A stretch of 64,000 nucleotides of DNA from Ardenticatenaceae bacterium (GTDB taxonomy: Bacteria; Chloroflexota; Anaerolineae; Promineifilales; Promineifilaceae): contig JACKBU010000004.1 in NCBI GenBank assembly GCA_020634395.1, positions 1 to 64,000 of the forward strand, read 5' to 3'. Both the position numbers and the translations under genes were made by a program. A model generated the notes under the pieces. That model ran no database searches and had not been told where the DNA came from. It worked only from the letters and a program-made list of their open reading frames with translations. Below are positions 44,699 to 53,500 of this stretch, in pieces; position 1 is the first letter of the stretch, and each line of letters opens with the position of its first letter.

Positions 44699-45106
44699 TC
44701 AATTTCCCATGAAGGGCGTCGAATTAAAGCGGGCTATGGCATAACCCGCCCAAAGGACCGTAATGATGGTAAAAATCGCCAGCACAGTATTGACGATTTT
44801 GACCGTTTGTGGGTTGTGAATGTAGTCTTCCAAAACATTCCGAAAACCGTTCATGCCATGCGTAAGAGCAAATGCCAGAAGCAGCATGTCGAAGACCTTC
44901 CAGCCCCAAGAGTTCCACTGAGCAGCGACAAACTGAATGGAAAGATTGGATGAGGAGTTTAGGACATGCTGAATCATCATGTGCCCTACGGCCAAAATAA
45001 GCAGCGCCAGGCCAGAAACACGCATAAAAAGAAATGCCCAGCGCTGGAAGTTCGATTGAACCTGTACCTTCCGGTGTGTCATACCGGTGACATTTGCTGT
45101 TGCCAT
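44699..45106 (-). CDS. sdhD: Succinate dehydrogenase membrane anchor subunit
   Basis: The 135-residue protein has three membrane helices: RWAFLFMRVSGLALLILAVG, FDMLLLAFALTHGMNGFRNV and TVLAIFTIITVLWAGYAIA. The His in VGHMMIQHV and LTHGMNGFRN are positioned as heme b/quinone-site ligands. Together with SdhC it forms the quinone-reducing anchor of complex II. AGAGGAGAG precedes the start. No ACGGCCGT lies within it. Confidence 0.88.
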   Translation of the reverse strand: MATANVTGMTHRKVQVQSNFQRWAFLFMRVSGLALLILAVGHMMIQHVLNSSSNLSIQFVAAQWNSWGWKVFDMLLLAFALTHGMNGFRNVLEDYIHNPQTVKIVNTVLAIFTIITVLWAGYAIARFNSTPFMGN

Positions 45107-45120
45107 ATCAGTCTCTCCTC

Positions 45121-45573
45121 TTAGTTAATGGGGGGATAGTCAGCGAGGCGGGGAAAAGCCATCCAGGCATCGCCCATGCTTTGCCAATGCTCGATCATGG
45201 TCACAAACATGAATATGCCGATGGGCACAAAAACAAGCAAAAACAGGCCCCAACTAACCTGCGTGGATCGTTTTTGATGTTTCCACCATTCAGGCTTGAA
45301 ATCGAGAACGGTAATGCGGATCCCGTTGATGGCATGATATAACACGGCGGCCATCAACGGGATTTCACCCACGGCGACAGGCGGCCATTTAAAAATATCG
45401 ATTGTCCAGGCATAGATATGTGGATAGAAGTAGGCATTGGCTGTGTCCCAAACGTGGATCGTCAGGAACAAGAGGATGGCCAGGCCGGAGATGCGGTGTG
45501 CCACCCAACTCCAATGACCACTTCGGCCACGATAGCGAATGCTTTCGCGGATCGTGAGGGCAAGTGTTGACAT
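45121..45573 (-). CDS. sdhC: Succinate dehydrogenase cytochrome b subunit
   Basis: ATG 45573, after AAGGAGAAGG, gives 150 residues, MSTLALTIRESIRYRGRSGH. Three membrane helices are visible, with the family SGHWSWVAHRISGLAIL near the start (His and Arg by the quinone site) and a heme-type His in TIHVWD. First gene of sdhCDAB. The long in-frame upstream extension is Arg-rich and rejected. Confidence 0.9.
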   Translation of the reverse strand: MSTLALTIRESIRYRGRSGHWSWVAHRISGLAILLFLTIHVWDTANAYFYPHIYAWTIDIFKWPPVAVGEIPLMAAVLYHAINGIRITVLDFKPEWWKHQKRSTQVSWGLFLLVFVPIGIFMFVTMIEHWQSMGDAWMAFPRLADYPPIN

Positions 45574-45689
45574 AAACCTTCTCCTTCTCTTGCGTTGTGG
45601 GCTTATCAAACAACTTTGTCTTTGGGCCAGCAGCCCCGGTTTTGGGGCGGCAAAGCCAGACAAAATCTAAAATGGGAAAGATTTTTCGG

Positions 45690-45695
45690 ATTATA
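45690..45695 (-). promoter_or_regulatory. Probable -10 of the sdhCDAB promoter
   Basis: TATAAT on the minus strand, 117 bases upstream of the sdhC start. The -35 is weak (TTACCC at 16 bases), so an activator may help. Confidence 0.45.
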
Positions 45696-45749
45696 ACACA
45701 GTTACGGAAATGGGTAATGAGGCGCCCGACCTTATCTTAATATTTGCGG

Positions 45750-45755
45750 TATAAT
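45750..45755 (+). promoter_or_regulatory. Probable -10 for the 45804 gene
   Basis: TATAAT lies 49 bases upstream of the ATG at 45804, with no strong -35. It is divergent to the sdh promoter in the same 230-bp gap. Confidence 0.45.
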
Positions 45756-45803
45756 GCATCTGGCTGCTTGATTTGATCTCTGGTGATTGTTAAACTTTAA
45801 GGT

Positions 45804-46880
45804 ATGATACGTTCATTTACGTTGCGCGATTTAACTCTCGTACACCGGTTGAGTGAACATGCGGTTTCTTTTCACACAGAGTCGGCTCTGACAAACAGTT
45901 TACATCCTGTCCGGGATGCGTTGGTGAGCATGGTTAGCGGCGATTATCCGACGTTGGTTTGGAAGTCCGACGGCCGTGATGCGGCCGGCTTCATTCAACT
46001 GCAAGTTCGAGAGGAATCCCCTCATGCCCACATCTTTTTTTTAGGCGCAACACCAATCTTTTTGCCCATGCCGGATGGCGACGAAACGGCCGTTTCCCTC
46101 CCATCTGAGCCGTTCAAAAAAAATAACCACTCAGGCGATCCCGTGCTCAACGAGAGCGTCTGGCTGGCTTTGTTGGACCAGGCCGTTGTCGAAATTGGGC
46201 AGCGCGGAATCCACAGCCTGGTAGCCGAAGTAAGTGAGAGCGGCGATGAACTGCCCGTCCTCCGGCGGGCCGGATTTGCCGTTTACACGAGACAAGATAT
46301 TTGGGTTTTAGAAAATGGACATACAGAAAAACTGAACCATTCCAATTTATTGAGCCAGCGTCAGCCGACCGACGATTGGGACATTCAACTGCTATATGCC
46401 AACACCGTCCCCCGTCTGGTGCAGATGGTGGAGCCGCTGCCTCCCTTGAGCAGTGGCGAGAGTTGGGTGCTGCGAGAAGAAGGCGAAGTGACCGCCTTTG
46501 TCCACATTCAAAAAGGTTCCCTGGCTTCCTGGCTCCGATTGTTTATTCATCCCCACGCCGAGTCCCGAGTGGATGAAATTGTAGCGGCTGCGCTGCATTT
46601 GGCGCGTCCCGCCATTTCCTGCCCGGTGTTTTGCTGTGTACGCCGGTATCAGAGTTGGCTACAGGGGCCGCTACACCGGGCCGGTTTTAGCTTATGGGGT
46701 AGTCAGGCCGTGATGGTGAAACACACGGTCAAACAACAACGGAAGCCGTTGCTTGAGTCAACGGCCGTAATTGAAGCGCAAGGTATCCCGGCCTCCGCAC
46801 CCATGGTCCGGCAATACCAGCGCCCGAAAGATAACGGAAAAACTAGCGTTCATGATAGAACATATACAAAGTCAAGATAA
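45804..46880 (+). CDS. Hypothetical protein, possible GNAT fold
   Basis: The 358-residue protein starts MIRSFTLRDLTLVHRLSEHA, which is like the opening of some N-acetyltransferases. Two segments (HSLVAEVSESGDELPVLRRA and LRLFIHPHAESRVDEIVAAA) resemble acetyl-CoA-loop regions of a tandem GNAT, but I cannot find a clean Q/R-x-x-G-x-G/A motif. Function unassigned. Its last 29 bases overlap the R3H/AAA ATPase gene, so co-translation is likely. It carries an extended palindrome (46084 area). Confidence 0.6.
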   Translation: MIRSFTLRDLTLVHRLSEHAVSFHTESALTNSLHPVRDALVSMVSGDYPTLVWKSDGRDAAGFIQLQVREESPHAHIFFLGATPIFLPMPDGDETAVSLPSEPFKKNNHSGDPVLNESVWLALLDQAVVEIGQRGIHSLVAEVSESGDELPVLRRAGFAVYTRQDIWVLENGHTEKLNHSNLLSQRQPTDDWDIQLLYANTVPRLVQMVEPLPPLSSGESWVLREEGEVTAFVHIQKGSLASWLRLFIHPHAESRVDEIVAAALHLARPAISCPVFCCVRRYQSWLQGPLHRAGFSLWGSQAVMVKHTVKQQRKPLLESTAVIEAQGIPASAPMVRQYQRPKDNGKTSVHDRTYTKSR

Positions 46881-48531
46881 AGAAGATTTAGAAGCACTTC
46901 TTAAAATTCTACCCTTGCGAGTGCGCCACAAAATTGAAGAAATAGGACGACTGGACGAGCTGCTAGAGATCGTCATGGATCTGGGCCGCGTTCCTACGGC
47001 CCGCTACGTAGACGGCGAAGTCCTGCTAAATTCCAAAGAAATCACCCAGGCCGAGATTGACGGCGTCGTCGCCAGCATTGGCGATTTCGACGACGACAAC
47101 CGCACCGGCATTGCCCGCACCCTGCACCGCATCTCCGGTATTCGCAACCGGCGCGGCCAGGTGGTGGGGCTGACTTGCCGCGTGGGCCGGGCTGTGTACG
47201 GAACCATCGACATCATCGCCGATATCGTAGCCGAAGGGCACAGCATTTTGCTGCTCGGCCGTCCGGGCGTGGGCAAGACAACCATGCTGCGCGAGATGGC
47301 CCGCGTGCTGGCCGAAAAGAAGCGCGTAGTCATCGTCGATACCTCCAACGAAATTGGCGGCGACGGCGACATTCCGCATCCGGCTGTGGGCCGGGCCAGA
47401 CGCATGCAAGTTCCCCGGCCGTCCCACCAGCATGAGACGATGATCGAAGCCGTGGAAAACCATAATCCGGAAGTCATTGTCATCGACGAAATTGGCCGGG
47501 AGCGAGAAGCCGAAGCGGCGCGGACCATCAATGAGCGCGGCGTGCAGCTGATTGGTACAGCGCACGGCAACACTCTGGAAAACCTGCTGCTCAACCCCAC
47601 GTTGTCTGATCTGGTGGGCGGCATCGAAAGTGTGACGCTCTCCGATGAAGAAGCGCGGCGGCGCGGCACGCAGAAGACAGTTTTGGAACGGCGCGCTCCG
47701 CCAACCTTTGATGTACTTATCGAAATCCAGAACCGCCAGCAGCTGCTGGTTCACCGGGATGTCACAACTTCCGTGGATGCCATGCTGCGCGGGCAGCCGT
47801 TCGACGTGGAAATATTGTCGCGCGATGCCGAAGGCGGCATCCACCACGAGCAGCAAACCATGCTGGTGACCTCGTCGGCCGTTACCGGACGGCGGGAACA
47901 ACGCCTGGATCGGGACCCCCGTGCGCCGCGGGAATCGCGTAGTTTCCAGAGTTCGCGCGGGCGTGGCAGTGAACTGCCGCCGGCCAAGGCGTCCAACGGC
48001 ACAAACGGCCGTATCCGGCTAGATGGCCCCGCAGCCGAATCAGAGCACGCACCGGAAGAACGCAAAGGATTAAACATCTTTGTTTTCGGTGTGGCCCGTA
48101 ACCGGCTTCTGCAAGCCGCCAAACAGCTTAAAATCCGCATCGACATCGTTGATAATTTGGCCGACGCCGACGTCTTTTTGACCTTAAAGAGCTACTATCG
48201 CAAACAGCGGAAGCTGGTCAGCCAGGCGGAACATATGCGCATTCCGGTGTACGTTTTGCGCGCGAATACCATTTCGCAGATGGAAAGTTTCCTGGCGCAG
48301 GCCTTGAACCTGGACGTGAAGCCGGAAGATCCCTTCGATGCGGCCGTCTCGGAGGCCGAGCGGGCGATTCAAAAGGTCTTAACCGGCCAGAGTTCGGTCG
48401 ATTTAAGCCCGGTCAGTTCCACTGTGCGCCGTTACCAGCACCAGATGGCCCGTCAGGCCAACCTGGTTTCGCATAGCTATGGTAAAGAGCCGCAGCGCTT
48501 TGTCCGCATCTTTAGCGAGCGGCGCAATTAG
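46852..48531 (+). CDS. R3H-domain AAA ATPase (SpoIIIAA/Ycf45-like)
   Basis: ATG 46852 gives 559 residues. The ATPase domain resembles the SpoIIIAA/Ycf45 group: Walker A LLLGRPGVGKTTM (136-143), Walker B VIVIDEIGREREAEAA, and sensor-type GVQLIGTAHGNTLENL. A charged, probably disordered linker (about 350-400) leads to a C-terminal R3H single-stranded nucleic-acid-binding domain (RRYQHQMARQANLVSHSYG, then EPQRFVRIF). It should be a cytoplasmic nucleic-acid-linked ATPase; the role in bacteria outside sporulation is unclear. A U-tract terminator follows, then tmk. Confidence 0.88.
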   Translation: MIEHIQSQDKEDLEALLKILPLRVRHKIEEIGRLDELLEIVMDLGRVPTARYVDGEVLLNSKEITQAEIDGVVASIGDFDDDNRTGIARTLHRISGIRNRRGQVVGLTCRVGRAVYGTIDIIADIVAEGHSILLLGRPGVGKTTMLREMARVLAEKKRVVIVDTSNEIGGDGDIPHPAVGRARRMQVPRPSHQHETMIEAVENHNPEVIVIDEIGREREAEAARTINERGVQLIGTAHGNTLENLLLNPTLSDLVGGIESVTLSDEEARRRGTQKTVLERRAPPTFDVLIEIQNRQQLLVHRDVTTSVDAMLRGQPFDVEILSRDAEGGIHHEQQTMLVTSSAVTGRREQRLDRDPRAPRESRSFQSSRGRGSELPPAKASNGTNGRIRLDGPAAESEHAPEERKGLNIFVFGVARNRLLQAAKQLKIRIDIVDNLADADVFLTLKSYYRKQRKLVSQAEHMRIPVYVLRANTISQMESFLAQALNLDVKPEDPFDAAVSEAERAIQKVLTGQSSVDLSPVSSTVRRYQHQMARQANLVSHSYGKEPQRFVRIFSERRN

Positions 48532-48545
48532 CAGTTGATTAAGAG

Positions 48546-48584
48546 GACAGGCGACCTGTGAAAACGGGTCGCCTGTCTTTTTTT
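48546..48584 (+). terminator. Rho-independent terminator
   Basis: GACAGGCGACC (48546-48556) pairs with 48567-48577, followed by seven T (48578-48584). It ends the R3H/AAA transcript. Confidence 0.9.
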
Positions 48585-48603
48585 ATGTGGATTTGGGAGA
48601 GCG

Positions 48604-49239
48604 ATGTTTATTACGTTGGAAGGACCGGAGGGGAGTGGAAAATCCAGCCAGATTGGGCTTTTGGCCGGATTTTTACGCGAGCAGGGATATGAAGTTGTGC
48701 AGACGCGCGAGCCGGGTGGCACGCGCATTGGCGATCAGATTCGGGCTTGTTTGCATGACGTGGCGAATACGGAGATGACGGCCGTTACCGAGGTGCTGCT
48801 CTACGCTGCTTCCCGTGCCCAACACGTCGACGAACTGATCCGGCCGGCCCTGCAAGCCGGAAAAGTTGTGCTGTGCGACCGCTTCGCCGACAGCACCATT
48901 GCCTACCAGGGATACGGCCGTGGCCTGAACCTGGATAACTTGCATACCCTGACGCGCATTGCCACCGGCGGCCTGAAGCCCGATCTAACTCTCTTGCTGG
49001 ACATTGACGTAGAGCGCGGGTTGGCCCGCCGCCAGGTAGGGGGAGAAGAGATGAACCGTCTGGACCTGGAAGCTGTTACTTTTCACCAACGGGTGCGCCG
49101 GGGCTATCATGCCCTGGCGGCGGCTGAGCCAGGGCGCTGGATCACCATCGACGCGGATCGGCCAGTAGACGAGGTGCAGGTGGATTTGTGCACGGCCGTG
49201 CTGGCTCGTTTATCCCGGCATCAGGCGAACCCCGCCTGA
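48604..49239 (+). CDS. tmk: Thymidylate kinase
   Basis: The 211-residue enzyme phosphorylates dTMP to dTDP. The P-loop is FITLEGPEGSGKSSQ, the DR(Y/F) motif is VLCDRFADSTIAYQGYGRG, the Arg of TREPGGT is present, and the lid follows (ARRQVGGEEMNRLD). GGGAGAG precedes the ATG. It is convergent with the FmdB-like gene 8 bp away. Confidence 0.95.
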   Translation: MFITLEGPEGSGKSSQIGLLAGFLREQGYEVVQTREPGGTRIGDQIRACLHDVANTEMTAVTEVLLYAASRAQHVDELIRPALQAGKVVLCDRFADSTIAYQGYGRGLNLDNLHTLTRIATGGLKPDLTLLLDIDVERGLARRQVGGEEMNRLDLEAVTFHQRVRRGYHALAAAEPGRWITIDADRPVDEVQVDLCTAVLARLSRHQANPA

Positions 49240-49247
49240 CTTTACAT

Positions 49248-49634
49248 TTACATAAAATCATCTGCCCCGCCGGCGTTTCCCAAATCGGGCATCGCCGCTT
49301 CGATAGAATCTGGCGATTCCCCGCTTTCCAGGCGGTCAACCACCTCGTTAAACTCGTCGCCCATGTCTTCGCCCATTTCGCGGCTCATCTTGCGCATGAA
49401 CTGGCCGATCGCTTTGGGGTCTTCTTCGTCCAAACCAGACAGGGCGCTGTCGTCCATCATGGCATCCAGCCGGGCATCCTCGGATTTGGCCACGGCCACG
49501 CGCCCAATGCGCCGTTTCAGGTTGGCGCTTTGGCAGTGGGGACAGACAGGTTGAACTTTTCCATACTCGGCAAATGTGAATGCCAGGCGCACCGGGCGGC
49601 GGCAATCCTGGCAGCGAAATTCGTAAACAGGCAT
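49248..49634 (-). CDS. FmdB-family zinc ribbon protein
   Basis: ATG 49634 gives 128 residues. The start MPVYEFRCQDCRRPV and PVCPHCQSANLKRR form a CxxC...CxxC zinc ribbon typical of the FmdB regulatory family. The rest is acidic and helical (LDEEDPKAIGQFMRKMSREM). Family members are small putative regulators; the function is not established here. It is divergent from gmk. Confidence 0.85.
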   Translation of the reverse strand: MPVYEFRCQDCRRPVRLAFTFAEYGKVQPVCPHCQSANLKRRIGRVAVAKSEDARLDAMMDDSALSGLDEEDPKAIGQFMRKMSREMGEDMGDEFNEVVDRLESGESPDSIEAAMPDLGNAGGADDFM

Positions 49635-49722
49635 AATAACTTTTCTTCCATCAGGTGGTTTTAGCGAGAGGGGGGCAAACGGCCGTTCTCTTCCATCACC
49701 ACAGTCAATCTTAAAAATCATA

Positions 49723-49773
49723 AAGGACGAAGGGCGAAAGGCGTAGATTGGCCGTCTTCCGTCGTTCGTCCTT
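49723..49773. repeat. 9-bp inverted repeat upstream of gmk
   Basis: AAGGACGAA (49723-49731) and TTCGTCCTT (49765-49773) flank the likely promoter region between the FmdB-like and gmk genes. Confidence 0.55.
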
Positions 49774-49816
49774 CTCGTTCATAAACATTATACTTTCGAC
49801 GAAAATAGGTGCAAAC

Positions 49817-50443
49817 ATGAGCAGCGAAGGCAATCTCTATCAAAAAACAAGCTATCCGGTTCTACTGGTTATTTCGGGGCCATCTGGCGTGGGCAAAGAC
49901 ACCATCGCCCGCAAGCTGATCGATCGGCGCCCGGAAAAATTCTATTTTGTGGTCACCGCCACCACCCGGCCGCCGCGTGCCGGAGAGGTGCACGGCCAGG
50001 ATTATTATTTTGTCAGCAACGATGAATTCGCCCGCATGATCGAAGAAAACGAACTGCTGGAATATGCGGTGGTTTACAACGACTATAAAGGGATTCCCAA
50101 GCAGCACATCCGGGATGCCCTAAACAGCGGGCGGGACGTGATCATGCGTGTGGATGTGCAAGGCGCGGCCACCATTCGCAAGCTGGTGCCCAATGCGGTT
50201 TCCGTCTTTTTGATGTGCGAATCAGAAGAAGAGCTGGTGCGCCGGCTGCACGAGCGCAAATCGGAAACGGCCGAAGGCCTCAACTTGCGCATCGCTACGG
50301 CGCGCCAGGAAATGAAGCGCATGCATGAATTTGATTATTTCGTCATCAATGCCGAGGATGCTCAGGAGCGCGCCGTACAGCAGATTCTGAGCATTATCGA
50401 AGCCCGCCACTGCCGAGTAAATCAATCGCCGGTCGTGCTTTAA
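49817..50443 (+). CDS. gmk: Guanylate kinase
   Basis: ATG 49817 gives 208 residues (MSSEGNLYQK). The P-loop is ISGPSGVGKDTI (21-28), and the GMP-binding region (TATTRPPRAGEVHGQDYYFV, then FARMIEENELLEYAVVYNDY) is canonical. It converts GMP to GDP. The upstream reading (ATG 49748) has no ribosome site. Confidence 0.94.
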   Translation: MSSEGNLYQKTSYPVLLVISGPSGVGKDTIARKLIDRRPEKFYFVVTATTRPPRAGEVHGQDYYFVSNDEFARMIEENELLEYAVVYNDYKGIPKQHIRDALNSGRDVIMRVDVQGAATIRKLVPNAVSVFLMCESEEELVRRLHERKSETAEGLNLRIATARQEMKRMHEFDYFVINAEDAQERAVQQILSIIEARHCRVNQSPVVL

Positions 50444-50497
50444 TAGTCTACTTGCGGGGTTCCGGCATTCTTCCACACCTGCACAACACCAAAGAAA

Positions 50498-50535
50498 AAC
50501 CACCTGGAAGACATCTGCCTCCCAGGTGGTTTTTT
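50498..50535 (+). terminator. Bidirectional rho-independent terminator
   Basis: AACCACCTGG (50498-50507) pairs with 50522-50531 around 14 bases and is followed by T residues; the left flank is A-rich. It serves gmk and possibly the convergent subtilase gene. Confidence 0.8.
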
Positions 50536-50590
50536 TAATCCTTAGCGCTCAGGTTTGTAAGCCTGGGCACTCATCAAAACGATGTGATCG

Positions 50591-53500
50591 TCATGGTTTG
50601 AGGATAATCGGCATGTAGGTCGGCATACCAACGACGACAGTGGCGGACGTGTGATCCATTTTTCCACCCGGGTTATTGGTATAGGACCGTACATCGTTGC
50701 TGACAGGGCCTAACACACCGGCATCTACAGTGACTTGGTATGTGATCTCTACAGGCTGCAAATCACCGCCTGCGTAGTCGAAGCAAATCATGTCACCATT
50801 GCTCAAGCTGGCCGCACTGCCGCGGTTCAGATATGCGTCAGCATAACCACCGGCTGCATCTTCCAGACCAATTGTGAAAGGATCAGTTGCCAGATCACCG
50901 TTGAGATTATCGTAAGCGAAGACGACTTCGTAATCACCAGGTGCATCTGAAGGTTGGCGCAAGAGCACGACTTCGAAGTCGAAGTTATCGGCGCTGCCAC
51001 CGTAGAATTGAATATTGTCATATTCAATAACGGCGACGTTGGGTCCGGCAGTCGCCAGGCTAACGCCATGGTTCAGGGCCGCATCATAGAAGATTTCGAA
51101 ATCTTGCCACAGGATAGCCGCCACATCATTAGGCAGCGCAGCGTCCGGTAGAGCTTGCGGTACCCACGGTGAGCCGCCATAGTTGTTGGCACCGTCAAAG
51201 ATTGCAAAACCATCGTCCGTGAAAGACACACCAGTGTTATCAACGCCGTAGAAGCTAAACGGATTACCGCTTGAGAAGGCTGTAAATCTTACAGTATCGC
51301 CAGTAATGGACGCCTGTGTAAAGATACCGAAGTCCTCCAGGTTAACATAACCACCGAAGCCGGTGTCGCACATAGGATCTGTGGCTGGAGTGGAAATGTT
51401 ATACATCGGTTGGGCATTAGCAGGCGAGATCATGGTGCCGGTCCAGAAAAGGGTGTCCAGGCCAACCAGGACGCTGCCATCCGAAGCGGTTGCCGATCCA
51501 GGCACATAGGTGAGGCCATCTGGAATCGTGTCGAGGATGTTGTAGTTGAGGTTTTCACCAAGCACATTGGGCATGATGGTGATGGTGTAGGTCAAGGTGT
51601 CACCGGGCATAGCCACGTTGGTGTTGACTGTCTTGATAACATCGTCCTCGATTCGTTGGAGATTCACTGGCACGTAGCCAATGTTACCCGGATGGGCGGC
51701 GTCTGTACCTAGAGTGAAACCACCATACCAGTATTCACCGGCATTCATGTCTTCGTCCCAATAGATGCGTAAATCAAAGGGATCCAGAGCGGCCACGGCC
51801 GTAGGACCGGTAACAGTCATGTTGCCTGCGTCCTCAGTGGGGACAACGGCCGTCATGAACTGGATGTGATCTGGCGGCGTCGCTGATGCTGCCCAGTTTT
51901 GAATCAGAACCCACCACGTACCGGCTGCCGGATCTGTGATATCGCAGTATTCCAGGGCAGCGCCCGTGGCGCTGATGCAAACCTCGGTGCTTTGGCTGGG
52001 CGTATCGCCCGTGCCGACGTACAGATCCACATCCGGAGCATCAGACTCAGTTACCTGAGCAATCAGGCGCTTGGCGTCAGCCGGAACGTTAACCGTGGTG
52101 TAGAAGATACCGTCGCCATTAATGTCATCATAGACATCGGAATGTGTCGGATCTTCGACCAGCATCGTGTTGTATTCGGTGCCCTTAACCAGACCGTACG
52201 TTTCAACAGTCAGGTCAGTGATCTCGATGGCAGTCAGACCTGTCACCAGATCTGAACCGGCATCGCGGCGCGTTTGGAGGTTCACCAAATCGGGCAGGTC
52301 ACCGGTGTTGGGCTGCACGCCGATCACCATGTGCTGCGCTGGTGTAGAAGCGCCGGCCGGAGTAATCTCCAAAGAACCGAAGTGCCAGCTTTCATCCAGG
52401 CCTAACACATTGACTGTAACCGTGAAGGTCTGGGACGCGCCAGGATCGATGGTGAAGCTGGTGGGCGTCACCGAACCAGTCATGCCGGTGGGCAGATCGA
52501 GCGTTAACGTGTAGGTTTCAGCCGCGGAAAGTGTGCTTTCTACGGTACGCGTCCAACTGCAAGACTGTACGCAGCTGGAGTTGCCCATTTCGGCCAGGTT
52601 CAGGGTGGTGGGATCGCCGCCCGTGCGCGGATCGGAATCTTCAAAGGCCGTCGTGGATACGTCTAGAACCAACCCGGCCTGGACTGCGGCGACCAGATCA
52701 ACACGACCGGAGCCTTGGGCAAACGGGGTAGCGGTGTTCACGCCGTCATCGTTGATGACTGTGCGCACGCCGGTCGTCATCAAGGCCGACTCAATTTGCG
52801 CTGGTGTCCAATCTGGATGAGCCGCTTTCAACAGCGCACCGGAACCGGCCACATGCGGGCTGGACATAGATGTACCGGAGATCACGTTCCAGGTATAATC
52901 GCCATCGCCGCCGGGGCCTTGATGGTAGGCTGCCCAGATGTCACGGCCAGGAGCAGTAACGTTGGGAACGATCAGATCTTTGAAGAAGCCGCCGTTCGGG
53001 CCGCGCGAGCTAAAGGCGGCCATCACATCGCCATTCGCATCGGAAATGTCGCGCACTGCACCGGCGATTGTGCCGGTCACCGTGCCGGTGGCAGCGTTCA
53101 TGTAATCCAGCAGTGCCTGGTAGGTATAGTAATCGATGTGAATAGCGGGGAGAACGTGCGGATCGGCTAGAAGCGAACCCGGACCGCCGCCAAACTCATC
53201 GGGCTGGGCCAGGATGTAACCACCGGCGCCGCCGTCCAGGACTGTCTGACCTTTGGCGACACGGCCGTAAGTTCCACGTTCGCAGATGACGATTTCGCCG
53301 CTAAACGTTCCCGGCGGGAAAACACCATCGGCACACAGGCGTGCATCCTCAGCGCTAATCGACGGTGGGTCGGCGTAATCTGCGGCAAAGACAATAGGTG
53401 TAGCAGGCAAGCCAGAAGTCATGGCCAGACCAGACAGTGTCAGCGGATTGCCTGAGCCGTCATCGAGGGTGATCTCTTGCAAGAAGGCCCGGTTATGGCT

